Notes: generated by a model not told the origin, from the letters alone. A DNA stretch of 64,000 nt from Lachnospiraceae bacterium (GCA_022652545.1 JALCRM010000001.1:372001-436000); one strand, 5' to 3'; positions 51,506-61,401 are shown, numbered from the stretch's first letter. Numbers and translations: made by a program.

Positions 51506-51573
51506 AAAAGTTACACGGAAATGCCTCACAAAGGCCGAAATTGCGTTGCAGCAAACTCAAAAGTTACACGGAA
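51506..51573 (+). repeat. Pair of 15-base direct repeats after tRNA-Ala
   Basis: AAAAGTTACACGGAA at 51506-51520 and again at 51559-51573, 53 bases apart start to start, in the leader of the unrecognised membrane protein gene. They are not part of the tRNA, so a standard tRNA attachment site is not supported. Confidence 0.7.
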
Positions 51574-51598
51574 TTATTTCAGAGAGGGAGGTATGGCA

Positions 51599-52147
51599 AT
51601 GCAGAAGATCGTATACGGTACGATTTCCCTGATCCTGTGCTGTGTGTTTTACCTGGTGTGGTGGATACTGGCCTTCCGACCGGACGGAAAGAAGGGGGCC
51701 ACCTGGTTCTGGCTCCTTCCGACGGCAGCCTTTGCGGTTGCCGGGATCCTGCTCTCCGTGGAAGGGATCAACGCGGAAAAGCCCGGGAAGCCCATGCTCG
51801 GCATGCTGCCGGTGCCGGCAGGGATCGCTGTCTATCTGGTCCTGCTTGCCGTTACATCACTGGCCATGCACAGACAGGTCACGACGGAACTGCTCCTGAT
51901 CGTCGGATGGACAGTCCTCAACGTATGCATGCTGGATACGGCGGCATGTTTTGACACCTGGGGAGGTATCCCGCAGACAACAGCCATTGTCTTCATGGTG
52001 CTGTCTCTGGTCACGATGTGCGTGAGCATGGCGGCGTACCTGAAATATTACGATCTGCCTGTCAAAGCCGGCTACATCGACGGTATGATCCCCCTCATTC
52101 TGGTCGGTGCTCAGATGGGGCTGCAGCTGTTCTTTTACAGAAAATAA
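51599..52147 (+). CDS. Unrecognised integral membrane protein
   Basis: A 182-residue protein that I do not recognise. It begins MQKIVYGTISLILCC and shows about six hydrophobic segments: roughly 4-24, 35-52, 65-86, 92-110, 122-145 and 155-175. Loops are short; it contains WWILAFRPDGKKG after the first helix and a CFDTWGGIPQ loop. The start at ATG 51599 has GGGAGG seven bases upstream; ATG 51593 is only two bases from it. An open frame also runs leftward through the tRNA and is not real coding. It stands alone between the tRNA terminator and the nrdD regulatory region, with a direct repeat in its leader. Confidence 0.75.
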   Translation: MQKIVYGTISLILCCVFYLVWWILAFRPDGKKGATWFWLLPTAAFAVAGILLSVEGINAEKPGKPMLGMLPVPAGIAVYLVLLAVTSLAMHRQVTTELLLIVGWTVLNVCMLDTAACFDTWGGIPQTTAIVFMVLSLVTMCVSMAAYLKYYDLPVKAGYIDGMIPLILVGAQMGLQLFFYRK

Positions 52148-52213
52148 CAGGCAGCCAGTAAAGAAGGCACGGATCCATGCCGGCAGGCGGACACTTTCAG
52201 AGAATACGCAAAA

Positions 52214-52260
52214 ACACAAAATATAGGATGGAATTACAGAAATACCGCAATATATTGTAG
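52214..52260 (+). promoter_or_regulatory. Tandem NrdR boxes upstream of nrdDG
   Basis: Box 1 ACACAAAATATAGGA (52214-52228), box 2 CCGCAATATATTGTAG (52245-52260). The cores start 31 bases apart, three helical turns, which is the usual spacing of the two NrdR boxes at ribonucleotide reductase genes. Confidence 0.65.
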
Positions 52261-52278
52261 AAAAATCCATGTTCTGGG

Positions 52279-52307
52279 TTGCTTATCCGCAATGGCTTGT
52301 TTATAAT
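52279..52307 (+). promoter_or_regulatory. Promoter of nrdDG
   Basis: TTGCTT (52279-52284), 17-base spacer, TATAAT (52302-52307). It lies about 20 bases downstream of NrdR box 2. Confidence 0.7.
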
Positions 52308-52388
52308 GCAATAGCGGAAAGAGAGCAGGAAGAAATTCTCTTTCATCGGCTACAGTGATCCGATAAGAAAACAGGTGCGGAGGGCAGC

Positions 52389-54587
52389 ATGAAAATAATC
52401 AAGAGAAACGGTACGGAAGCCGAATTTGATGTACAGAAGATAGAAATCGCCATCGGCAAGGCGAATGATGCAGGCACAGTCAGAGAATTGGAAGAAGGGC
52501 AGATCAGCGCGATCGCGGAAGGAATTGAAAAGAGATGTCAGGAACAGCAGCGCGCGGCTTCCGTCGAAGAGATCCAGGATATGGTGGAGACGGAGATCAT
52601 GAAAGCCGGTGCTTTTGACGTGGCGAGGCGCTATATCCGTTACCGCTATAATCGTACACTTGCGCGTAAGGCAAATACGACGGATGACAGGATCCTTTCT
52701 CTGCTGGAGTGCAGCAACGAAGAGATCAAGCAGGAGAATTCCAATAAAGACCCGGTCGTTAACAGCGTGCAAAGAGATTATATGGCGGGGGAAGTCAGCA
52801 GGGACATTACAGCCCGTCTGCTTTTGCCTGAAGATATCATGAAGGCAGACAGGGAAGGCATCATACACTTCCATGATTCGGATTACTATGCGCAGCACAT
52901 GCATAACTGCGACCTGGTAAATCTCGAGGATATGCTTCAGAACGGAACGGTGATCAGCGAGACATACATTGAGAAGCCCCACAGCTTTTCGACCGCATGT
53001 AATATCGCCACACAGATTATTGCCCAGGTGGCCAGTAACCAGTATGGCGGACAGTCTATTTCGCTCGCACATCTGGCGCCGTTTGTCGATGTGTCCCGAA
53101 AAAAGATCCATGCGGATGTTCTGAAAGAGGCTGAAGCAATGGGGGCGAAGCCGTCAGAAGAAGTGCTGACGGAAATTGTCGAAAAACGGCTCCGTAAAGA
53201 AATCGAAAAAGGTATACAGACGATCCAGTATCAGGTCATCACGCTGATGACGACGAACGGGCAGGCACCTTTCCTGACTGTTTTTATGTATCTGAATGAA
53301 GCCCGTAATTTACAGGAGAAACACGATCTGGCGCTGTGTATTGAGGAAATGCTGCGGCAGAGGATCCGGGGCGTCAAGAATGAAAAGGGAGTATGGATCA
53401 CACCGGCTTTTCCCAAGCTGATCTATGTTCTGGAGGAAGACAATGTCAGAGAGGGGACGGAATATTTCGGCCTGACGGAACTGGCCGCCCGCTGTACTGC
53501 GAAGCGCATGGTCCCCGACTATATCTCCGAAAAGATCATGAAACAGCTGAAGGGGGGAGATGTATATCCCTGTATGGGCTGCCGTTCGTTCCTGACACCG
53601 GACAGGTTTACCGATGCTGGAAAAGGCAATATGGCGGAAGCCGGCAATTATGTTCCGGGAAGGCATAAGTATTACGGGCGATTTAACCAGGGTGTCGTCA
53701 CGATCAATCTGGTGGATGCGGCCTGCAGTTCAGGGAAAGATGAAAATTATTTCTGGAAATTAATGGATGAGCGGCTGGAATTGTGCCACAAAGCCCTGCG
53801 GCTTCGGCATGAACGCCTTCTCGGAACGCCTTCGGATGTGGCACCGATACTCTGGCAGAACGGTGCGCTGGCAAGGCTGAAAAAGGGTGAAGTCATCGAC
53901 CGCCTTCTGTATGACGGATATTCTACGATCTCGCTCGGCTATGCAGGCCTTGCGGAGTGTGTCTACTACATGAAAGGGGTCAGCCACACCAGCGAGGAAG
54001 GCGAAAAGTTCGGCCTGGCGGTCATGCAGGCGCTTAATGATGCGTGTGCAAAATGGAAAAAGGCTGAGAACATTGACTATTCCGTATACGGCACACCCCT
54101 GGAAAGCACAACGTACAAGTTCGCAAAATGTCTGCAGCGGAGATTCGGTGAGATCCCGAATGTCACGGACCATAATTACATCACCAACAGCTATCACATT
54201 TCAGTCCGTGAAAACATTGATGCCTTCAGCAAACTTGAAAAAGAAGCCAGGTTTCAGAAACTGAGTCCCGGAGGCGCGATCAGTTATGTGGAAGTACCCA
54301 ATATGCAGAACAATATCAAGGCGGTATTGGATGTCATGCAGTTTATTTACGATACGATCCTTTACGCGGAATTGAACACCAAGAGCGACTACTGCCAGGT
54401 CTGCGGCTTTGACGGGGAGATCCGCATCGTGGAGAAAGACGGGAAACTGGTGTGGAGATGCCCGAACTGCGGGAATGAAGACCAGAGCAAGATGAACGTG
54501 GCAAGAAGGACCTGCGGATACATTGGGACACAGTTCTGGAATCAGGGGCGTACGCAGGAGATCAGGGACAGGGTGCTGCATCTGTAA
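52389..54587 (+). CDS. nrdD: Anaerobic (class III) ribonucleoside-triphosphate reductase NrdD
   Basis: A 732-residue glycyl radical enzyme. The N-terminal ATP-cone (1-90, MKIIKRNGTEAEFDVQKIE) regulates activity by dATP/ATP. The catalytic barrel follows, and at the end there is a zinc site (CQVCGF and CPNCGN) and the glycyl radical site RRTCGYIG with Gly710. It reduces NTPs to dNTPs without oxygen. Start ATG 52389 with CGGAGGG upstream. The activase nrdG follows after 21 bases. Upstream NrdR boxes imply dATP-sensing repression. Confidence 0.96.
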   Translation: MKIIKRNGTEAEFDVQKIEIAIGKANDAGTVRELEEGQISAIAEGIEKRCQEQQRAASVEEIQDMVETEIMKAGAFDVARRYIRYRYNRTLARKANTTDDRILSLLECSNEEIKQENSNKDPVVNSVQRDYMAGEVSRDITARLLLPEDIMKADREGIIHFHDSDYYAQHMHNCDLVNLEDMLQNGTVISETYIEKPHSFSTACNIATQIIAQVASNQYGGQSISLAHLAPFVDVSRKKIHADVLKEAEAMGAKPSEEVLTEIVEKRLRKEIEKGIQTIQYQVITLMTTNGQAPFLTVFMYLNEARNLQEKHDLALCIEEMLRQRIRGVKNEKGVWITPAFPKLIYVLEEDNVREGTEYFGLTELAARCTAKRMVPDYISEKIMKQLKGGDVYPCMGCRSFLTPDRFTDAGKGNMAEAGNYVPGRHKYYGRFNQGVVTINLVDAACSSGKDENYFWKLMDERLELCHKALRLRHERLLGTPSDVAPILWQNGALARLKKGEVIDRLLYDGYSTISLGYAGLAECVYYMKGVSHTSEEGEKFGLAVMQALNDACAKWKKAENIDYSVYGTPLESTTYKFAKCLQRRFGEIPNVTDHNYITNSYHISVRENIDAFSKLEKEARFQKLSPGGAISYVEVPNMQNNIKAVLDVMQFIYDTILYAELNTKSDYCQVCGFDGEIRIVEKDGKLVWRCPNCGNEDQSKMNVARRTCGYIGTQFWNQGRTQEIRDRVLHL

Positions 54588-54608
54588 ACCTTTCCGGAAG
54601 GGAATGAA

Positions 54609-55166
54609 ATGAATTACGCCACTGTCAAATACTGTGATATTGCGAACGGGGAAGGGGTGCGTGTCAGCCTGTTCGTTTCCGGCTGCACGCATCACTGCAG
54701 GGGCTGTTTTAACGAAGAGGCGTGGCCGTTTGAATACGGAGAACCGTTTACAGGGGAAACGGAGGAACGGCTGCTCGATCTGCTGGACCATTCATATATT
54801 GCCGGACTGTCGCTGCTGGGAGGAGAGCCTTTTGAGCCGGAGAATCAGCAGGGGCTGGTTCCCTTTTTGTACAGGGTGAGGGAACGGTTCCCCCATAAAA
54901 ACGTATGGTGCTATACAGGCTATACCTTTGAAAGCGATCTTCTGGGGCAGGGCGGCCGCAAGAAACCAGCGGGCAGACGTGATCCGCGCAGTAAACTAAC
55001 GGATGAGATGCTTTCCATGACAGACATTCTTGTGGATGGGGAATACCGCGAAGAACTCCGAAATATATCACTGCAGTTCCGCGGCAGCGAGAATCAGCGG
55101 ATCATAGATGTTAAGGCATCCCTGCAAAGCGGACATACGATCCTTGCGGAGCGGTTCATGAATTGA
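54609..55166 (+). CDS. nrdG: Anaerobic ribonucleotide reductase activating protein NrdG
   Basis: A 185-residue radical SAM enzyme. The cluster motif is CTHHCRGC (C-x3-C-x2-C) within LFVSGCTHHCRGCFNEEAW, followed by LLGGEPFEPENQQGL. It makes the glycyl radical on NrdD with SAM and an electron. Start ATG 54609 with AAGGGAATG upstream. Ends before a bidirectional terminator. Confidence 0.95.
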   Translation: MNYATVKYCDIANGEGVRVSLFVSGCTHHCRGCFNEEAWPFEYGEPFTGETEERLLDLLDHSYIAGLSLLGGEPFEPENQQGLVPFLYRVRERFPHKNVWCYTGYTFESDLLGQGGRKKPAGRRDPRSKLTDEMLSMTDILVDGEYREELRNISLQFRGSENQRIIDVKASLQSGHTILAERFMN

Positions 55167-55200
55167 GTACATACTGAAACAATGATGTTTCAGATAAAAC

Positions 55201-55245
55201 AAAAACAGGACGACGGTGATGAGGATCAGCCGTCGTCCTGTTTTT
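55201..55245. terminator. Bidirectional terminator between nrdG and the superoxide reductase gene
   Basis: AAAAACAGGACGACGG and CCGTCGTCCTGTTTTT, 16 pairs, 13-base loop. The A-run and T-run serve both converging genes. Confidence 0.93.
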
Positions 55246-55263
55246 ATCGCTCATTTGAAGGAA

Positions 55264-55647
55264 TCAGATCTCTTTTGCCCACAGACCGTGCAGGTTGCAG
55301 AAGGCATAAGCGGTAAGACCCTTTTCGCCGGGCTGGAGAGTGAATTCGGCAGCCGGTGCGCTGCCGGGCTCCAGATGGCGCAGCATAGTCCCCTTATCGG
55401 TTTCCAGGCAGATCCACATGATATAGTGTTCCGCCAGCATCGGATGGGCGACTGAGCCCACGGCTACCTTTACGGAGGTTCCGCTCACTTCGACAACGGG
55501 AACGTGTTTTTCCTGAGCTGCATCGGTGGTATTGGGCTTCAGCTCCGTCATGGGACGGCCGCAGCAGCTCATGGGCGCGCCGCTGTCATTGACGACGGCC
55601 ACCAGGTTGCCGCATACTTCACATTTGAAGAAACGCACTTTGCTCAT
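55264..55647 (-). CDS. dfx: Desulfoferrodoxin-type superoxide reductase (2Fe-SOR)
   Basis: A 127-residue protein with both iron centres. Center I (desulforedoxin-like) ligands are Cys9, Cys12, Cys28 and Cys29. Center II ligands are His48, His68, His74, His120 and Cys117, with the catalytic Glu46-Lys47 pair in EKHVPV. It reduces superoxide to hydrogen peroxide without releasing oxygen, as usual for strict anaerobes. Start ATG with GAAAGGATC upstream. A perfect 7-1-7 palindrome sits just before that ribosome site. Converges with nrdDG. Confidence 0.96.
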   Translation of the reverse strand: MSKVRFFKCEVCGNLVAVVNDSGAPMSCCGRPMTELKPNTTDAAQEKHVPVVEVSGTSVKVAVGSVAHPMLAEHYIMWICLETDKGTMLRHLEPGSAPAAEFTLQPGEKGLTAYAFCNLHGLWAKEI

Positions 55648-55661
55648 AAAAGATCCTTTCT

Positions 55662-55676
55662 ACCGGAAATTCCGGT
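55662..55676. promoter_or_regulatory. 7-1-7 palindrome in the dfx leader
   Basis: ACCGGAA-A-TTCCGGT, perfect, about 15 bases upstream of the dfx start. It could be a repressor site or an RNA hairpin near the ribosome site. Confidence 0.5.
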
Positions 55677-55869
55677 TCGGCATAAAATTGGTACGGTCGT
55701 AAAAAGAACCTGAAATCAGTATATTATGACCGGAGCGGAAAAGGGAAGTACAAATTTTCCGGCGTGTTTCCGCCGTCGGGTAAGGACTGCCTCCACTGCA
55801 GGGGAGTATAATAGGGAAATACCGGTCCTGCAGAAACGTCGGTGACGGCAAACATAAAGGAAAAACATA

Positions 55870-56793
55870 ATGAAAAATGATAATACTGTAAGTAAAAAGG
55901 CTTTCTTTCGTGTATTTCTGTCAGCGCTCCTGTGGGGTACCTACGGTACTTTCGTCACGCTGCTGGAGAGACTCGGAACAGCCAGTCCGCAGATCGTGGA
56001 GATCCGGCTGGGCACAACTGCCCTGACGGTCGGGATCCTCATCTGCCTTCGCGACAGAAAACTGTTCCGCATCCATGCGGCGGATGCGGGCTGGTTCCTG
56101 GCCAACGGGATCGCCAGTATCTCCTTCTTTACCCTGTGCTATACGGAGGCCATACATGTGACGAAGATCGCGACAGCCGTGGCACTGCTGTATACGGCGC
56201 CTGCGATCGTACTCGTCCTGAGCATACTGTTTTTCCATGAGAAGCTGAATACCGTGAAGGCCGTCTGCATACCGGTTTCGGTCATTGGCTGTGCCCTTGT
56301 TTCCGGCGCGGCAGAAAGCCTGTTCGGACAGACAGGCGGAGGCATATCCGTACGCGGCCTACTGCTCGGTCTCGGAGCCGGGCTGGGCTACGCGCTTTAC
56401 AGCATCTTCAGCAGGATCATCCTGAACCGAGGCTATTCCATGCTCACCTGCGTCTTTTACTCTTTTTTCATAGCGGCGCTATTTGTTCCGGCGTTCACAT
56501 ACACGACGGGAAGCACCGGTACGCTCAGCGTCAGTGTCGGCAGCCTGCTCCTCAATATCGTCTGCGGCGTTGTGACAGGGGCTGCGCCCTATCTGCTGTA
56601 CACCCGCGGCATGCAGGATATGGAAAATTCCAGGGCTTCGCAGATCGCGACCGTGGAACCGGTGGTATCGGCCACGCTGGGCTTCCTCCTGTTCGGACAG
56701 CGGCTTTCCGCGACGGAGCTCTGCGGCATGGCACTGGTCATCGGCGCGGTTCTTGCCATGAACGGCAGGCGGGGCACGGCCGGGAAGCTGTGA
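55870..56793 (+). CDS. EamA/DMT family transporter
   Basis: A 307-residue protein with ten predicted membrane helices in two EamA repeats (about 12-148 and 160-302). Seen: FLSALLWGTYGTFVTLL, ATAVALLYTAPAIVLVLS, RASQIATVEPVVSATLGFLLFGQRLS, typical of the drug/metabolite superfamily. Substrate cannot be told from sequence. Start ATG 55870 with AAAGGAA upstream. A TATAAT at 55807-55812 may be its -10, without a good -35. It diverges from dfx. Confidence 0.88.
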   Translation: MKNDNTVSKKAFFRVFLSALLWGTYGTFVTLLERLGTASPQIVEIRLGTTALTVGILICLRDRKLFRIHAADAGWFLANGIASISFFTLCYTEAIHVTKIATAVALLYTAPAIVLVLSILFFHEKLNTVKAVCIPVSVIGCALVSGAAESLFGQTGGGISVRGLLLGLGAGLGYALYSIFSRIILNRGYSMLTCVFYSFFIAALFVPAFTYTTGSTGTLSVSVGSLLLNIVCGVVTGAAPYLLYTRGMQDMENSRASQIATVEPVVSATLGFLLFGQRLSATELCGMALVIGAVLAMNGRRGTAGKL

Positions 56794-56854
56794 TCGCCGT
56801 TTTCCGGGTCTTCCTGCTCCGCTTAGCGGATGGCCGGAATTTATGTAATTTTAA

Positions 56855-56884
56855 TTGGATTCCGCCATATGAAAGAAGTAGAAT
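56855..56884 (+). promoter_or_regulatory. Probable promoter of the MacAB-like operon
   Basis: TTGGAT (56855-56860), 18-base spacer, TAGAAT (56879-56884). Confidence 0.45.
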
Positions 56885-56964
56885 GCACAATGACAGTGAC
56901 CCGGACAGCCGGAAGACCAACACGGTCAGTCAAAAAATGAACCGGCGTGGGGACAGGACGGAAT

Positions 56965-58683
56965 ATGGCGGAAAACAACACGGCAGGCAGTGAATATCTG
57001 GATGATGATCTCGATGACATTGACCTGCAGAGCAATACGGGTAAGCCCAAAAAGCATCGCGGAAAGAAAAAATGGATTCTGATCGCAGCGGCCGCGGCCG
57101 CTGCCGCAGGCGCATTCTTTTTTCTCCGCAGCCGCGGCAGCACATCCGGATATGAGGAAGATACAGCGCAGGTCCGCAATATCGTTACTTATCACAGCTT
57201 TACGGGAACGATCGAGCCGGTCACGGAACGGAACGTGCTGCCGGATCTGGCCGGCGTGAAGATCACGGCGGTAAACGTGGAAGAGGGGGACAGCGTCAAG
57301 GCAGGCGACATTGTAGCCACCCTGGATTCCACGAATCTGGAAGAGCAGATCAGGGAGCTTGAAGCCACCATGACGGCTGCGGAGAAGCAGAGCGCAGTCT
57401 CTCTCGAACAGGCGCAGACCACCTACAGCGATTACAAGAACAACATCGACAGCGACAGCAACTCGCAGATCCTGAGCGCGGAACAGGCGATCGACAGCGC
57501 CTTTGCGCAGCTTGTTTCGGCACAGCAGAAATACAACGACGAAGTCACCGCAAACAGCCAGAGTCTCTCACAGACCATACTCAGCGCGATCCAGAGCGTG
57601 GATTCCGCATACAGCAGCGTGCGTACGGCCGAGCTGAATGCCAGCCAGGCGAGCAAGTCTCTGGATAAGGCGAGCGACCGCGACGACGGGAGCCTTGCGG
57701 CGGCGGACAGCGTCGATTCAGCCCAGAATTCGGCTGATTCGACAGCACTCAGCCTGGACGAGGCCTGGGTCAGCTATAACGATGCCAAGAAGAATTACGA
57801 CGCGGCCAAACTGAATGAGGAAAGCCAGCTCACGGCAGATTATGACAGCCTTGTGACGGCGCAGACCTCCTATCTGAATGCGCTCGACACCTACAATACG
57901 CAGGTAAAGACCGCCGGACAGCAGCTGAATTCGTACGCCCTGCAGATAGACTCGGCCAAAGCGGGCGCGGATCAGAGCGTAAACTCACTGAAGCTTGCCG
58001 ATCTGAAACGGCAGCTGGATGAGTGTACGGTCCTTGCGCCGATAGACGGCGTGGTGACGGCACTGTCCGCGAAGGAAGGCGACGTGGCGGCGACAGGCAG
58101 CAGCCTGGCGACCATCACAAGTTTTGACAAAATGAAGGTCGAGATCAAGATCAACGAGTATGACATTCAGGGAGTGTCGGAAGGCAAGCCTGTGACGATC
58201 ACGGTGGATGCGCTGACCGACAAGACCTACGAAGGTACGATCAGTAAGATATCGCGCGTCGCCACGGTGGACAACGGCGTATCGTATTTCAAGTCAGAGG
58301 TCGATTTCAACGGAGATGACGATACAAGAAGCGGGATGAGTGTCGAGGTGAAGCTGACGATCAACGACAAAAAGAACATCCTTGCGGTACCCAGCACGGT
58401 CATCGCGACTGATGAGGACGGCACTGCTTATGTGCTGACCTATGCGGATGAAAGCAAAAAGAAGATCGTAAAGAAACAGATCACTGCCGGCGTGACGGAC
58501 GGGACATACACGGAGATCACGGACGGACTGTCGGAAGGCGAGATCGTGCTTTCCAGGAAGCAGACGGATACGATGTCCATGTACATGGATTCAGGTGCAG
58601 CCGGCAGCAATTCGGATACCCGGTCCGGCGCGGGAACGCAGAATGCCGGATCCCAGGCCGGCGATGACGGGACGGCAGGCTGA
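56965..58683 (+). CDS. HlyD/MacA-type membrane fusion protein
   Basis: A 572-residue adaptor. A short acidic then basic N-terminus leads to one membrane helix (about 37-54). A barrel-sandwich half (VKITAVNVEEGDSVKAGDIVATLDS) is followed by a long Ala/Ser/Gln-rich coiled-coil stretch (about 112-350) that is larger than in most Gram-positive MacA-like proteins, then the second lipoyl half (CTVLAPIDGVVTALSAKEGD) and beta-barrel and membrane-proximal parts. The last 30 residues are Gly/Ser/Asp-rich. It links the ABC pump encoded next to the outside. ATG 56965 is chosen over GTG 56947. Confidence 0.88.
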   Translation: MAENNTAGSEYLDDDLDDIDLQSNTGKPKKHRGKKKWILIAAAAAAAAGAFFFLRSRGSTSGYEEDTAQVRNIVTYHSFTGTIEPVTERNVLPDLAGVKITAVNVEEGDSVKAGDIVATLDSTNLEEQIRELEATMTAAEKQSAVSLEQAQTTYSDYKNNIDSDSNSQILSAEQAIDSAFAQLVSAQQKYNDEVTANSQSLSQTILSAIQSVDSAYSSVRTAELNASQASKSLDKASDRDDGSLAAADSVDSAQNSADSTALSLDEAWVSYNDAKKNYDAAKLNEESQLTADYDSLVTAQTSYLNALDTYNTQVKTAGQQLNSYALQIDSAKAGADQSVNSLKLADLKRQLDECTVLAPIDGVVTALSAKEGDVAATGSSLATITSFDKMKVEIKINEYDIQGVSEGKPVTITVDALTDKTYEGTISKISRVATVDNGVSYFKSEVDFNGDDDTRSGMSVEVKLTINDKKNILAVPSTVIATDEDGTAYVLTYADESKKKIVKKQITAGVTDGTYTEITDGLSEGEIVLSRKQTDTMSMYMDSGAAGSNSDTRSGAGTQNAGSQAGDDGTAG

Positions 58684-58684
58684 A

Positions 58685-59456
<772 letters not shown>

Positions 59457-59464
<8 letters not shown>

Positions 59465-60656
59465 TTTCGGTGTCATCCGGCAAAGCTGCAGGATGTCGGT
59501 CACGAACATCCGGTCCAACAAAATGCGTTCATTCCTTACCATGCTGGGGATTATGATCGGCGTGGCGGCTGTGATCGCCCTCATTACGATCATCAAGGGA
59601 GTTACGGATTCCGTAATGAACCGTTTTTCCGGACTCGGAGCGGACACCCTGACGATAAGCGCCCCCGGTACGTCTATGAAAACCGGGCTCACGGACAACG
59701 ACATTGCCCTGCTCGGAGAGGTGGAAGGCGTTTCCGGGATCTCTCCCACAGTTTCGCTGATGACGACGGCGGTCTTTGACGGCACGGCTTACGACAAGGT
59801 TTCGGTCGAAGGGCACAACACCGACTATTTCCGGCACAATGACATCCTGCAGAACGGACGTGTCTTTTCAGAGGCAGACATGACGGGAAATTCCATGGTC
59901 TGCATCGTAGACGGGAACTTTGTAAAAAACATACTGCTCGGGAAGCAGGTGCTCGGGGCAAAGATCCGCCTCAGGGGCTACGAATATACGGTGATCGGCA
60001 TACGCAAGGAATCGGACAGCGTGATGTCGCAGTATACGGACCGGAGCGACCAGGACGGCGCAGTCATCATCCCTTACCGGAATGCGCTGAACATGGCCGG
60101 CAGTTCGAATGTAACGTCGCTGGAAGTCTATGTGGACAGCGCGTATGACAACGCCGACGTGGAAAAGATGCTGCGCAGTGAACTGGATCAGATCTACAAC
60201 AACGCCGACAATGCGTATACCATCATCAATATGGAGAGCCTGCTGAGCATGATCGACCAGGTGCGCACCCTGATGTCCGCCATGATGGGCGGCATAGCGT
60301 CGATCGCTCTTCTCGTGGGCGGGATCGGGATCATGAATATGATGCTTGTATCGGTCTCGGAAAGGACGAAGGAGATCGGACTCAGAAAAGCCCTGGGGGC
60401 GGAGCCACTGAGAATACAGGCGCAGTTTCTGATCGAGTCCATTGTGCTGTCCGTGTTCGGGGGACTGATAGGCATCGTCCTGGGCATTTTCATAGCGTAT
60501 ATTGCATCGATTATCATGAAAACGGTCTTTTCCCTGTCGATGCCCGCTATTGCGCTGGGACTCGGGTTTTCGATCGGCGTGGGCGTGATCTTCGGCTGGG
60601 CGCCCGCAAAGCGCGCGAGCGAGCTCAACCCGATCGACGCACTGCGCAGCGAATAA
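59457..60656 (+). CDS. MacB-like ABC transporter permease
   Basis: A 399-residue permease with the MacB topology: a membrane helix near residues 22-46 (SFLTMLGIMIGVAAVIALITI), a large external domain (about 50-270), and three C-terminal helices in the FtsX domain (GGIGIMNMMLVSVSERTKEIGLR signature). Together with the adaptor and ATPase it forms a tripartite-like mechanotransmission exporter. ATG 59457 has AAGGAG nine bases upstream; GTG 59439 is rejected. Substrate unknown. Confidence 0.92.
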
Positions 60657-60733
60657 AAGGCGGCACCGGCTGCAGCAGCGGCACAAAATGCCGGAGATGT
60701 TCATTACGCAGAATTTTCGGAGGTCATCGTATT

Positions 60734-61396
60734 ATGAAAAGAGGAAACAGAAACAGGACAGCAGCGGCCGCTGCGGCTATGACGGTCCTTCTTACAGGAG
60801 TTCTGGCCCTTGCGCCGGTCTGCAATGCGAAAGCGGGCGCGGCATATGCCTCAAAGTGGACACAGACCAGTACCTGGACGGATACGATCGCCCCGGCACT
60901 TCTGAAAACGACGGACGCAGGCATGGTCTACAGGGAACTGAAGCTGGGCTTTGAATACCAGGTCATGCGCGAAGGGGATGTTTACGAACTCTATAAGGAC
61001 AGGGGTGCAAAGATCCCTGCGGAAGCACTGCAGCGGCTTTATACGGAAGGATGGATATCCGGCTACCTGTACAAGACGCTTACCGGACAGGCGCTGGTCT
61101 CCGGTGATATGTCCGCGGTCTTTGACCCTGCCTTTTATTACGCTTCCAATCCGTGGCTGCAGGGTGTGATCGACCCGAACGACAGGGAAGGCCTGTTTCA
61201 GAACTTTCTTGCGGTGGGCATGCAGGTCGGCGCGGTCGGAAGTCCGGACTTCAATCCGGCCTGTTACAAGGCCAACTACCCGGATCTGGCGCAGGCGTAC
61301 GGCAATAACAACGCAAACTATTATATTCACTATATTCTTTACGGAAAACAGACCGGCATGTCCGGCGACCGCCTGCTGAAGAAAAACCTGAAGTGA
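60734..61396 (+). CDS. Secreted protein with a Clostridial surface-repeat-like C-terminal domain
   Basis: A 220-residue protein. It starts with a signal peptide (basic MKRGNRNR, hydrophobic 9-31, probable cleavage near NAKAGA or AYAS). The middle has a TWTDTIAPALLKTTDAGM and LYKDRGAKIPAEALQRLY region that I do not recognise. Residues about 130-213 (FDPAFYYASNPWLQ, then FNPACYKANYPDLAQAYGNN and YYIHYILYGKQTG) resemble the tandem Asn-Pro-Asp-Leu/His-Tyr repeats found on surface proteins of Lachnospiraceae. There is no sortase motif. It follows the exporter genes after 77 bases with CGGAGG upstream, so it may be a substrate or partner of the pump. Confidence 0.72.
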   Translation: MKRGNRNRTAAAAAAMTVLLTGVLALAPVCNAKAGAAYASKWTQTSTWTDTIAPALLKTTDAGMVYRELKLGFEYQVMREGDVYELYKDRGAKIPAEALQRLYTEGWISGYLYKTLTGQALVSGDMSAVFDPAFYYASNPWLQGVIDPNDREGLFQNFLAVGMQVGAVGSPDFNPACYKANYPDLAQAYGNNNANYYIHYILYGKQTGMSGDRLLKKNLK

Positions 61397-61401
61397 ACCT
61401 C

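Noticed and set aside
51383-51573. tRNA-linked attachment site of an integrated element
   Set aside because: The 15-base direct repeat is outside the tRNA and no integrase or phage gene is nearby.
51320-51598. Open frame that extends the membrane protein upstream through the tRNA
   Set aside because: It would translate the tRNA and its terminator; the ribosome site at 51587 defines the real start.
52163-52200. A possible further leader element before nrdD (TTTCAGAGAA)
   Set aside because: Only about ten bases match, the stems are not preserved and it is far from the nrdD ribosome site.
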